From positions 1 to 16,071 of the forward strand of contig JAPWVC010000018.1 in NCBI GenBank assembly GCA_028275195.1: a DNA stretch of 16,071 nucleotides, in the 5' to 3' direction. A program made the translations under genes and the position numbers. Source of the DNA: Candidatus Acetothermia bacterium. GTDB taxonomy: Bacteria; Bipolaricaulota; Bipolaricaulia; RBG-16-55-9; JANLFV01. Positions 1 through 6,633 of the stretch are shown here, one piece after another. Each line of letters opens with the position of its first letter. Position 1 is the first letter of the stretch. Below the pieces are notes generated by a model. It made no database searches. It saw only the letters and a program-made list of their open reading frames with translations, and was not told where the DNA came from.

Positions 1-1
1 T

Positions 2-460
2 TCCCTGTCGAATGTCGTGTTTCAAAGGTTTCAGCCTAACGATCAGCTCTTTACCATGTTCGACCTCTCAGTGATGCCAAGCCAGAGTGACAGTTACAAG
101 CTGGAAAAGATCACCGTGGCGACAGAGCTGTGGAAGTTCAGAATCCGAACTGCAGATGGGACTGAATTTGTCGACGAAGGGAAGGTTGCCGACGGCGAGA
201 GGGGCGACTTCTCTGTGGCGAGCGTGCCCAGTTTCTCCATTGCCGGGGCTGCTCTCAGAGTCATTCAAGGGATATGCCAGAAGTTGGCTGAGGAGCTAAG
301 TAGTAGGGGGTCGTGGGCATACCCCTTACCGCGGGGCCCGGCCGATGGGTTTGTGGTGGTTTTTCGCTTCGATGTGAAGGGGGGCAAAGAGGGTGTCCTC
401 GTCAAAGGAGGCGCTACCTTCACGGTCCCGTTGGATCACCAAGCACTCTGCGGCGACTGA
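2..460 (+). CDS. Hypothetical protein, probably cut at its 5' end by the window edge
   Basis: The frame is open from the first bases of the window to a TGA at 458-460. The first usable start inside is a GTG at 17, giving 147 residues, but no clear Shine-Dalgarno site precedes it and the frame stays open upstream, so the true start may lie outside the window. I do not recognise the family. The protein looks soluble: no signal peptide or membrane segment is visible, and hydrophobic and charged stretches alternate as in a beta-rich fold. It may be a small domain or the C-terminal end of a larger protein. Base and codon use is less GC-rich than in the genes beyond position 900. No neighbour suggests a role. 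Confidence that it is a real gene is moderate, because codon-like periodicity is weaker here than downstream. Confidence 0.5.
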   Translation, partial: SLSNVVFQRFQPNDQLFTMFDLSVMPSQSDSYKLEKITVATELWKFRIRTADGTEFVDEGKVADGERGDFSVASVPSFSIAGAALRVIQGICQKLAEELSSRGSWAYPLPRGPADGFVVVFRFDVKGGKEGVLVKGGATFTVPLDHQALCGD

Positions 461-871
461 GGGGCAGCAGGAGGAGGTCAGCTCTCCCCGACGCTGATAG
501 CTCTAATTGAATCCGCGTGATGGTAGGCTAGCTTGCTCGACAGTAGCTTGCCCGCAGAGTCCTTCTGGCTTGAGGTCGCGCCCTTAGGGCTCCAAGCCAG
601 AAGATCTCTATTGTAGGTCCGAAAGGCAAGGCTCGCTCTCTCAATCGCTGTGATCCAGGACGAAACCGCGTCAACGCCTAACGAGGGCTGGGAGATGCTC
701 CATTTGCAACGGGTTTGCGAGCGGGCCGACCTTTCCGATCGCAGAGCAGGGATGCCGCTCGCGGGCGGCGGGGGGCTCGCTTCGGCTCGCCGGGCGATTG
801 CCCAAGTTTCCACCTTCTTTCCACGGGGTTTCGACTCGATTCTGTAAATAAGGTGATGGGGGTGATCAGTT
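461..871. other. Intergenic stretch without a convincing gene
   Basis: No reading frame here has both a ribosome binding site and a protein-like composition. A 137-codon minus-strand frame crosses the region but looks spurious. The only clear structure is the inverted repeat at 562-603. Short A/T-rich bases just before the ATPase gene (about 841-850) could hold a promoter, but I cannot match both hexamers at proper spacing. Confidence 0.5.
562..603. repeat. Perfect 11-bp inverted repeat (hairpin) between genes
   Basis: Bases 562-572 (CTTCTGGCTTG) and 593-603 (CAAGCCAGAAG) are exact reverse complements, separated by 20 bases. The spacer contains a smaller palindrome, CCCTTAGGG. No T-run follows on either strand, so it is a poor match to an intrinsic terminator. 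It lies about 100 bases after the hypothetical gene and about 270 bases before the ATPase gene. It could be a folded RNA element, a protein-binding site or the remains of a mobile element. Confidence 0.6.
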
Positions 872-2206
872 ATGAGGATGAAGAAGACCAAGTCAGTCTT
901 TGAGCTGCGGCTCCAGGAGCATTTCGGCGTCAGTCCCCTCGAGCTACCTGTCCTATCCGAGGAGTTCGAGGCTCACGATCAAGTCAACCTGCAGGTGGCG
1001 CTTGATGCCTGGCTCTCCGCTCCAGGGCGATCTTCCGAGCTGATCGGCATTCGTGGCACGGACAGTTGGTGCAAGCTGACTATCACCGAGCTGCTAAGAG
1101 CTTATCCCCCTCAACCTGAGCTCGGGCCAGTCCAGTATGCCAATATCGAGCTTGAGGAAGGGCGAATCATAACTTGCATCTGCAAGGGCCTGCTCCTCTT
1201 GCGGGATGGGAACAGAGCTCTAGCCGCGCTTATCTCGGTCGCCGATTCACTTGTGGGCTCAGGGAAGGTGTGGGTGCAGGTCATGGCCAGATCGCGTGAG
1301 GATGCGGGGCAATTCCTCGGCGAGATCCGGACAAGCATGCGGGAGCGCAATGTCTACCGCGGCCGAATTATCTCCTTGGAGGCCGGTTTCCATTCGTTGA
1401 GGGTTCGGCTTCACCAGCTCCCGCCCGTCTCTCGGGAGGGGATCATCCTCCCTGAGGGGCTGCTGGAGCGGATCGAGCGGCATACGATCGGATTCGCCCG
1501 GCAGGCCGAGCGCCTGCGCGCTGCGGGCCGCCACCTGAAGCGCGGCCTCCTGCTCCATGGTCGGCCGGGGACAGGGAAGACCCTCACGGCCATGTATCTA
1601 GCGAACGCCATGAGAGGGCGGACCGTGCTCTTGGTGACCGGACTCGGCCAGGGTCTGGTCGAGTATACTTGCCGAATGGCCCGGGCGCTGGCCCCGGCCA
1701 CGATCATCATCGAAGATGTGGACCTCATCGGCCAAGATAGGGCATTAGAGTGCACCAACCCGCTCCTCTATGAGCTGCTCAACCAGATGGATGGACTGGC
1801 CGAGGATGCCGATATCCTATTCATCCTCACGACCAACCGACCCCATGTGCTCGAGCCGGCGTTGGCCTCTCGACCGGGGCGGATCGACTTAGCTATCGAG
1901 CTCCCGCTCCCCGATGCCGAGTGCCGCCGGCGGCTGTTCGAGCTCTATTCGCGGGGGCTGCCGCTCGAGCGGTCTGATTGGGAGCCGCTCATTCCCAAGA
2001 CCGAAGGGGCCAGCGCGGCGTTCATCCGCGAGCTGTTGCGCACGGCCGCCCTCTTCGCCGCCGATCGGGGAGAGCCACTGCGAGTGGGCCGGGCCGAGCT
2101 CGAGGAGGCGCTCCGCGAGCTGACCATCCGCGGGGGCCTGATGACCCGGCGGGTCTTGGGGTTCCATATCGAAGAGGCGGCCACAGAAAGCTCCGCGACC
2201 GGCTAG
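872..2206 (+). CDS. AAA+ ATPase with an unrecognised N-terminal region
   Basis: A 444-residue protein. Residues 1 to about 215 match no family I know; this part is soluble, with alternating strands and helices, and may bind substrate or partners. The C-terminal half is a classic AAA module: Walker A GRPGTGKT at 230-237, Walker B IIIEDVD at 278-284, sensor-1 Asn322 in TTNRP, and two candidate arginine fingers, R334 and R337, in SRPGRID, followed by a helical lid. The Walker B acidic pair is Glu281-Asp282, the reverse of the usual Asp-Glu and like the BCS1-type pattern. Such ATPases usually form hexamers that remodel or unfold proteins; the substrate here is unknown. The start is ATG 872, with GGTGAT at 861-866. 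It stands alone, with no partner gene next to it. The AAA assignment is firm; the function is not. Confidence 0.9.
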   Translation: MRMKKTKSVFELRLQEHFGVSPLELPVLSEEFEAHDQVNLQVALDAWLSAPGRSSELIGIRGTDSWCKLTITELLRAYPPQPELGPVQYANIELEEGRIITCICKGLLLLRDGNRALAALISVADSLVGSGKVWVQVMARSREDAGQFLGEIRTSMRERNVYRGRIISLEAGFHSLRVRLHQLPPVSREGIILPEGLLERIERHTIGFARQAERLRAAGRHLKRGLLLHGRPGTGKTLTAMYLANAMRGRTVLLVTGLGQGLVEYTCRMARALAPATIIIEDVDLIGQDRALECTNPLLYELLNQMDGLAEDADILFILTTNRPHVLEPALASRPGRIDLAIELPLPDAECRRRLFELYSRGLPLERSDWEPLIPKTEGASAAFIRELLRTAALFAADRGEPLRVGRAELEEALRELTIRGGLMTRRVLGFHIEEAATESSATG

Positions 2207-2330
2207 CCCAGCCTGTCCGCGGAGGAAGCTTCCCCGAGGTTGCCGACGAGAAGGATGGCACTGCACCTCGCAGCCGCCCTGCTTCGGAGTTCGGCCAGTG
2301 TCGGAGTCATAGCCGGGGGCCTAGCGGGGA
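2207..2330. other. Intergenic spacer between the ATPase gene and the thrS promoter
   Basis: No gene, RNA or strong hairpin with a T-run is visible. I see no clear terminator for the ATPase gene, so some transcription may read into the thrS leader. Confidence 0.5.
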
Positions 2331-2359
2331 TTGACAACTGGCAGTGAGTATGTTATATT
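2331..2359 (+). promoter_or_regulatory. Strong sigma-70 type promoter for the thrS leader
   Basis: A perfect -35 TTGACA (2331-2336), a 17-base spacer, and a -10 TATATT (2354-2359) preceded by TG at 2351-2352, so an extended -10 as well. Transcription should begin about 6-8 bases past the -10, at 2365-2367, only 2-4 bases before the ATG of the leader ORF at 2369. Confidence 0.85.
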
Positions 2360-2368
2360 CCTTGCGTG

Positions 2369-2443
2369 ATGGCCAAGAGACTGCTCCTGCTGGAGGTGAA
2401 GAGCCTAGCGGAGTCGCTTTCCACGCGCACGACGGAGGAGTAG
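2369..2443 (+). CDS. thrL-like: Threonine-containing leader peptide of the thrS attenuator (24 residues)
   Basis: ATG 2369 to TAG 2441-2443 encodes MAKRLLLLEV, then KSLAESLSTRTTEE. Codons 19-22 read Thr-Arg-Thr-Thr, all Thr codons ACG (2423-2425, 2429-2431, 2432-2434), just before the stop. The stop codon lies inside the 5' arm of hairpin 2440-2469, and an intrinsic terminator follows at 2478-2512, before thrS. This is the layout of leader-peptide attenuators such as those of E. coli thr, his and pheST: ribosomes stalling for charged tRNA-Thr would change RNA folding and let RNA polymerase continue into thrS. There is no Shine-Dalgarno site; the predicted RNA start is 2365-2367, so it would be translated as a leaderless message. 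An in-frame GTG at 2366 is another possible start. Four consecutive Leu codons (5-8) are too far from the hairpins to be the sensor. The inference rests on sequence only. Confidence 0.8.
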   Translation: MAKRLLLLEVKSLAESLSTRTTEE

Positions 2444-2469
2444 CGCCCTCGCTCCTTCGAGGGTGCTAC
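2440..2469 (+). promoter_or_regulatory. Protector hairpin (arms 1:2) of the thrS attenuator
   Basis: Bases 2440-2451 (GTAGCGCCCTCG) pair with 2458-2469 (CGAGGGTGCTAC) in 12 base pairs, one of them G-U, around loop CTCCTT. The leader stop codon lies in the 5' arm. The 3' arm can instead pair with the 5' arm of the terminator: about 2456-2465 with 2477-2486, with core CGAGG/CCTCG. That would be an antiterminator excluding both other hairpins. Confidence 0.75.
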
Positions 2470-2477
2470 TGGATGCC

Positions 2478-2512
2478 GACCTCGGACCGGAAGGTCCAAG
2501 GTCTTTTCATTT
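2478..2512 (+). terminator. Intrinsic terminator in the thrS leader (attenuator)
   Basis: Bases 2478-2488 (GACCTCGGACC) pair with 2493-2503 (GGTCCAAGGTC) in 10 pairs with one C-A mismatch, capped by a GGAA loop and followed by TTTTCATTT. It is the clearest intrinsic terminator in the window. It sits upstream of thrS and ends 3 bases before the thrS Shine-Dalgarno site, so it makes sense only as a conditional terminator. Confidence 0.85.
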
Positions 2513-2525
2513 ATGAGGAGGCCTT

Positions 2526-4451
2526 ATGGTGAACATCAGGTTCCCCGACGGGCGGGAGGTCCAGGCCGAGGGTGGCCGGCCCTTGAAGGAGATCCTGGCT
2601 GAGCTCCAGCCCCGGGCCAAATCGATCATAGGGGCGAAGCTCGACGGCGAGCTGATCGACCTCCACCAAGCCGTGCCTGATGGGGCGGAGGTCGAGCTGG
2701 TCCCGATCGACTCCCCAGAGGCTAGGGAGATCTATCGCCACAGCCTCTCTCACATCCTGGCCCAGGCGGTCAAGCGGCTGATTCCCGAGGCGAAGCTGGC
2801 GATCGGCCCGGCGATCGAGGACGGCTTCTATTACGACTTCGACCTCCCGGAGAGCCTCTCCCACGAGGACTTGGAGAAGATCGCGAAGGAGATGGAGAGG
2901 ATCATCCGGGAGGACCACCCCTTCGAGCGGCTGGAGGTCCCCAAAGATGAGGCCCGAAGGATCTTCTCCGAGAAGGGGGAGAAATACAAGCTTGAGCTCC
3001 TCGACGAGATCCCCGATGAGGAGGTCTCGCTCTACAAGGACGGGGAGTTCCTCGACCTCTGCCGCGGGCCGCACATGCTCCGGACCGGCCAGGTGAGGCA
3101 CTTCAAGCTCTTGGAGGTCGCCGGGGCCTACTGGCGCGGCGACGAGCGGAATAAGATGCTCCAGCGGGTCTATGGGACTGCCTTCTACCGGAAAGAGGAG
3201 CTGGAGGCCTACCTCAAGCAGCTAGAGGAGGCGGCCAAGCGGGACCATCGCCGGCTCGGGCGAGAGCTCGATTTGTTCAACACCTACGATGAAGGCGGGA
3301 CTGGGCTGATCTACTGGCACCCCAAGGGGGCGCGGGTCCGGTTGACGATCGAGGACTTCTGGCGGGCGGAACACCTCAAGAACGGCTATGAACTGGTCTA
3401 TACCCCGCACATCGGGCGGGCCAGGCTCTGGGAGAAGAGCGGCCATCTCGACTTCTACCGGGAGAACATGTATGCCCCGATCGACATCGAAGGGCAGGAA
3501 TACTTCCTCAAGCCGATGAACTGCCCCTTCCACATCCTCATTTACAAGAGCCAGCCGCGGAGCTACCGCGACCTCCCGCTGAGGTGGGCCGAGCTGGGGA
3601 CCGTCTACCGCTACGAGCGGAGCGGGGTCCTCCACGGCCTCCTACGGGTCCGGGGCTTCACCCAGGATGATGCCCACATCTTCTGCCGCCCGGACCAGGT
3701 CGAGGACGAGATCTTAAGGGTCCTGGACTTCAGCCTCTATATGCTCGAGGCCTTCGGGTTCAAAGAGTATGAGCTGAGCCTGAGCGTCCGCGACCCGGCG
3801 ACCCCGGAGAAGTATGCCGGGAGCAGCGAGAATTGGGAGCTGGCCGAGGGGGCCCTCGCCCGGGCCCTGGAGCAGCGAGGCTTCCCCTACACCAGGATGG
3901 AGGGAGAGGCCGTCTTCTACGGCCCGAAGATCGACATCAAGGTCAAGGACGCGATCGGAAGGAGCTGGCAGCTCTCGACCATCCAATTCGACTTCAATCT
4001 CCCGGAGAGGTTTGACCTCACCTTCATGGGCGAGGACAGCCGCGAGCACCGGCCTTACATGATCCACCGGGCCCTGCTCGGCTCCCTGGAGCGCTTCCTC
4101 GGGATCTTAATAGAGCATTACGCCGGGGCCTTCCCCGTCTGGCTCGCCCCGGTCCAGGCCGCGGTTTTCCCGGTGATCGAGAAGAACTCGGCCTATGCGG
4201 AAAGGGTGGTGGCCCGCTTGAGGGAGGCCGGCCTCCGGGCTGAAGTCCACGGCGGGGGAAGGACCCTCTCCTACCGGATCCGGCAGGCTCAGCTCCAGAA
4301 GATCCCCTACATGCTTGTCGTGGGGGACCGCGAGGAGGCCGAAGGCCAGGTGGCCCTCCGCTTGCGGACCGGGGAGGACCTCGGGCCGAAGCCCCTGGAG
4401 GAGTTCATCGCCTTTGCTCAAGAGAAGGTGGCCGCCCGAGCCGAGATCTAA
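2526..4451 (+). CDS. thrS: Threonyl-tRNA synthetase
   Basis: A class II aminoacyl-tRNA synthetase that charges tRNA-Thr with threonine in the cytoplasm. It has 641 residues, as in the full-length bacterial enzyme. Domains in order: TGS (about 1-62); editing domain with H72 and H76 of the HxxxH motif and C179/H183 of the second motif, which removes serine wrongly attached to tRNA-Thr; catalytic core (about 245-535) with the three zinc ligands C333, H384 and H514; and the anticodon-binding domain (about 540-641). Motif 2 (RYERSGVLHGLLRVRGFTQD) and motif 3 (GSLERFLGI) are present. The start is ATG 2526, with GAGGAGG at 2515-2521. It is preceded by a probable threonine-responsive attenuator (2331-2512). 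Its 3' end overlaps the convergent comEC gene by 47 bases. No key residue is missing. Confidence 0.97.
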   Translation: MVNIRFPDGREVQAEGGRPLKEILAELQPRAKSIIGAKLDGELIDLHQAVPDGAEVELVPIDSPEAREIYRHSLSHILAQAVKRLIPEAKLAIGPAIEDGFYYDFDLPESLSHEDLEKIAKEMERIIREDHPFERLEVPKDEARRIFSEKGEKYKLELLDEIPDEEVSLYKDGEFLDLCRGPHMLRTGQVRHFKLLEVAGAYWRGDERNKMLQRVYGTAFYRKEELEAYLKQLEEAAKRDHRRLGRELDLFNTYDEGGTGLIYWHPKGARVRLTIEDFWRAEHLKNGYELVYTPHIGRARLWEKSGHLDFYRENMYAPIDIEGQEYFLKPMNCPFHILIYKSQPRSYRDLPLRWAELGTVYRYERSGVLHGLLRVRGFTQDDAHIFCRPDQVEDEILRVLDFSLYMLEAFGFKEYELSLSVRDPATPEKYAGSSENWELAEGALARALEQRGFPYTRMEGEAVFYGPKIDIKVKDAIGRSWQLSTIQFDFNLPERFDLTFMGEDSREHRPYMIHRALLGSLERFLGILIEHYAGAFPVWLAPVQAAVFPVIEKNSAYAERVVARLREAGLRAEVHGGGRTLSYRIRQAQLQKIPYMLVVGDREEAEGQVALRLRTGEDLGPKPLEEFIAFAQEKVAARAEI

Positions 4452-5922
4452 GATAAGCGAGGGCCACGATCGCCGCTAGGAAGCCAAGGTAGAGGCCGAG
4501 GCAAAGCCCAAAGGCCGCTCCCCTCAGCTCGAGGTAGGAAAACTTCAGCCCGGCCAGGAAGGCCGTGACCCGGTCCAAGGCCTCGAGGAGCCAGTCCTCG
4601 GCCAGGCCGAGGTAGCCCGCCAGCCCTAGCCCTACCTGCCCGAGGAGGATGAACCCGACCCCGCCCCAGAGGGCGAGTGTCACCAAGGGGATCACCGCTA
4701 GGTTCGCGAGGATCACCAAAAGGTAGAGGCGATGGAAGTGCCAGGCCACGAAGGGAATCACTCCTATCTGGGCCGCCAGCGAGATGGCGATCATCCCCCG
4801 GAGCCAGGGTGGCCGGATGAACTTGAACGGCTTGGCCTTCTCCAGCTTGGGGAGGAAGAAGATGATCCCCAGGGTGGCGGAGAAGCTCAATTGGAAGCTC
4901 ACATCGAAGAGGGCCTGGGGCTGCCAGCCCAAAATCGCTAAGGCTGCGGCGCTCAGGCTCTGGTAGGGGTCGACCCACCGCCGGAGGATCAGCCCCTGCT
5001 CGGCCAAGACCGCTCCTAAGGCCAGGAAGGCGAACATCACCGCGGCCCGGAGGAGGCTCACCCTAAAGCCGACGAGCAGCAGATAGAAGGTCACGATAGG
5101 GATGAGGAGTGCGTAGCTTACCGTGGCGGAGGGCCGGCGTGGCGTGCCCCGCAGGATGAGCCAGAATAGGCCGAGGACGATCCCCAGGTGGAGCCCGGAG
5201 ATGGCCAGGACATGGGCCACGCCCGCGTCGCGGAACTGCTCTTCCAGGCCCTCCTCGAGGTAGCCCCGCTCGCCGAAGAGGAGGGCCTTCATCAGGCCAG
5301 GATGGCGAGGGATATAGCGGTCGATGAAGTGGAAGAGCCCCTCTCGGATGGAGTAGCCGAACCGGAGGATGGGGCTCCCCCGCCCTCGCGCGACGAGCTT
5401 GATGTCGCGCCTGGACCAGACCCCGACGGTCCCCCAAATCCCCCGCTGGAGGAGATACTCGCGGTAATCGAAGCCGTCGATCTTTCTCGGCCACTCGACT
5501 CTAGCATAGATCCGGAGCTCATCGCCGTAACTGATTGGGAGTGGCTCCCCGACCCCCTTGTGGAAGTAGAAGACCTGGAGATACCCCGGGCCATCGCGGG
5601 GTCGGAGGACGAACGAGGTCCGCTCCGGCCCCTGGGCAGGGTAGTCGGCTACCACGCCCTGGATATAGTCCCATTCCTGGCTCTGGAGGTAGAGGGCCTC
5701 GGCGGGGAGCCGAGAGCCGCGATAGAGGAGCGACCCGGCCGCGACGACCGCGGCAAGGAGGGCCGCCTGGCTTGCGCCCGGGAGGAGGCGATGGAGAGCG
5801 AGGGCTAAGATGAGCAGGCCCGCGGCCAGGCCGAAGAGAAGGGGAATCTCTGAAGGCCAATACCGCCCCAAGATGATCCCGGCAATGAAGGCCAAGGCCG
5901 AGATGAGCAGCGGACGGCGCAT
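4405..5922 (-). CDS. comEC: ComEC/Rec2-type DNA-uptake membrane channel, without the metallo-beta-lactamase domain
   Basis: An integral membrane protein of the ComEC/Rec2 family, which forms the inner-membrane channel for single-stranded DNA in natural transformation. It has 505 residues from ATG 5922. The order is: N-terminal membrane helices (about 1-68); a soluble OB-like domain (about 80-180) with the family motif FDYREYLLQRGI at 151-162; then the Competence domain, with AISGLHLG at 240-247, FQLSFSATLGI at 343-353 and many membrane segments. It ends soon after the last helix, so the C-terminal metallo-beta-lactamase domain of typical 700-800-residue ComEC proteins is absent. An upstream ATG at 5967 would add 15 residues, but it lies upstream of the TATAAT at 5941-5946; ATG 5922 has GAGG six bases upstream. 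Its last 47 bases overlap thrS on the opposite strand. No other competence genes are visible. Confidence 0.92.
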   Translation of the reverse strand: MRRPLLISALAFIAGIILGRYWPSEIPLLFGLAAGLLILALALHRLLPGASQAALLAAVVAAGSLLYRGSRLPAEALYLQSQEWDYIQGVVADYPAQGPERTSFVLRPRDGPGYLQVFYFHKGVGEPLPISYGDELRIYARVEWPRKIDGFDYREYLLQRGIWGTVGVWSRRDIKLVARGRGSPILRFGYSIREGLFHFIDRYIPRHPGLMKALLFGERGYLEEGLEEQFRDAGVAHVLAISGLHLGIVLGLFWLILRGTPRRPSATVSYALLIPIVTFYLLLVGFRVSLLRAAVMFAFLALGAVLAEQGLILRRWVDPYQSLSAAALAILGWQPQALFDVSFQLSFSATLGIIFFLPKLEKAKPFKFIRPPWLRGMIAISLAAQIGVIPFVAWHFHRLYLLVILANLAVIPLVTLALWGGVGFILLGQVGLGLAGYLGLAEDWLLEALDRVTAFLAGLKFSYLELRGAAFGLCLGLYLGFLAAIVALAYLRSRLGRPPSLEQRR

Positions 5923-5940
5923 TCCCTCCCTCAAGCAAAG

Positions 5941-5967
5941 ATTATAGTTCGCCCAGAGGCCAAGCAA
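5941..5967 (-). promoter_or_regulatory. Probable comEC promoter
   Basis: On the minus strand a perfect -10 TATAAT lies at 5946-5941, with only a weak -35 (TTGCTT, 5967-5962, spacing 15). The predicted start near 5934 leaves about 11 bases before the ATG at 5922 and supports that start over the ATG at 5967. Confidence 0.55.
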
Positions 5968-5975
5968 GGCCGGAG

Positions 5976-6005
5976 TTGCGTCCGCCTCGCGGGGGAGGGT
6001 AAGAT
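5976..6005 (+). promoter_or_regulatory. Possible mntP promoter
   Basis: TTGCGT (5976-5981), 18 bases, TAAGAT (6000-6005). A fair but not strong match. RNA would start near 6012, leaving a leader of about 66 bases. I see no convincing yybP-ykoY manganese riboswitch in it. Confidence 0.35.
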
Positions 6006-6077
6006 CAATCGAGCGAGCGGCCAGTCAGCCCGGCGGATTCGAGCCCGCGCGATCGAGAAGGGAGGTCGGGGAGATAG

Positions 6078-6632
6078 ATGGGGATGCCCGTCATTTTATT
6101 CATCGCCCTTGGGTTAGCGATGGACGCCTTCACTGTGGCCGTGGCGAGCGGGCTAGCGCTCGAGCCGCTCCGGGCCAGGAAGGCCCTGAAGATCGCCCTC
6201 TTCTTCGGGGGGTTTCAGGCCCTCATGCCCCTTCTCGGCTGGCTGGCCGGGCTCGGCCTCGAGGAGCTGATCTCGGGCCTTGACCACTGGGTGGCCTTCG
6301 GGCTGCTGGGTTTCATCGGCTGCAGGATGATCTACGGGGCGATCCGGGCCACTCCGCGCCGGGCGGCGGATCCCCTGAACCTCCCTACCTTGCTGGGGCT
6401 CTCGATCGCCACGAGCATCGATGCCTTGGCCGTCGGGCTCAGCTTCGCCTTCCTCCGGGCTTCCATCCTCACCCCGGCGATCGTGATCGGGGCCGTGACC
6501 TTCCTCTTAGCCTTCTTAGGGGTCTTCCTCGGCCACAGGCTCGGCCGGCTCTTCGAGCGGGAGGCCGAGGCCCTCGGGGGGCTCATCTTGATCGGGATCG
6601 GGCTGAAGATCCTGCTCGAGCACCTGGCTTAG
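6078..6632 (+). CDS. mntP: Manganese efflux pump, MntP family
   Basis: A 184-residue inner-membrane protein of the MntP (DUF204) family, which exports Mn2+ and protects against manganese excess. The fold is an inverted repeat of two three-helix halves. Each half carries its acidic motif: LAMDAF with Asp16 in the first helix and TSIDAL with Asp115 in the fourth. About six hydrophobic helices cover the whole length, as expected for the family. The start is ATG 6078, with GGGGAG at 6068-6073 and GGAGGT at 6061-6066; an ATG two codons later is also possible. It is divergent from comEC and convergent with the next gene, their stop codons being separated by one base. MntP genes often lie behind a yybP-ykoY riboswitch; I did not find one here. 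The assignment is secure from the paired motifs. Confidence 0.93.
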   Translation: MGMPVILFIALGLAMDAFTVAVASGLALEPLRARKALKIALFFGGFQALMPLLGWLAGLGLEELISGLDHWVAFGLLGFIGCRMIYGAIRATPRRAADPLNLPTLLGLSIATSIDALAVGLSFAFLRASILTPAIVIGAVTFLLAFLGVFLGHRLGRLFEREAEALGGLILIGIGLKILLEHLA

Positions 6633-6633
6633 C

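Noticed and set aside
478..891. A 137-codon minus-strand frame across the first intergenic gap
   Set aside because: It overlaps the start of the ATPase gene, has no Shine-Dalgarno site, and its composition (runs of Ser, Ala, Arg, a PPPP stretch) looks non-coding.
2440..2512. T-box riboswitch for thrS
   Set aside because: The bases GAGGGTGCTAC loosely recall the T-box sequence, but they form one arm of the leader hairpin. The leader is too short, and no Stem I or specifier loop is present.
2344..2532. A 62-codon frame over the thrS leader
   Set aside because: It is out of frame with the Thr-containing leader ORF, starts upstream of the predicted RNA start, and runs through the terminator hairpin into thrS; it looks like a chance frame.
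5923..5967. Upstream comEC start at 5967
   Set aside because: It would lie before the predicted transcription start set by TATAAT at 5941-5946, and the ATG at 5922 has the better ribosome binding site and a normal ComEC N-terminus.
5968..6077. yybP-ykoY manganese riboswitch before mntP
   Set aside because: The stretch is short, and I could not find the conserved loop sequences or the two-helix arrangement.
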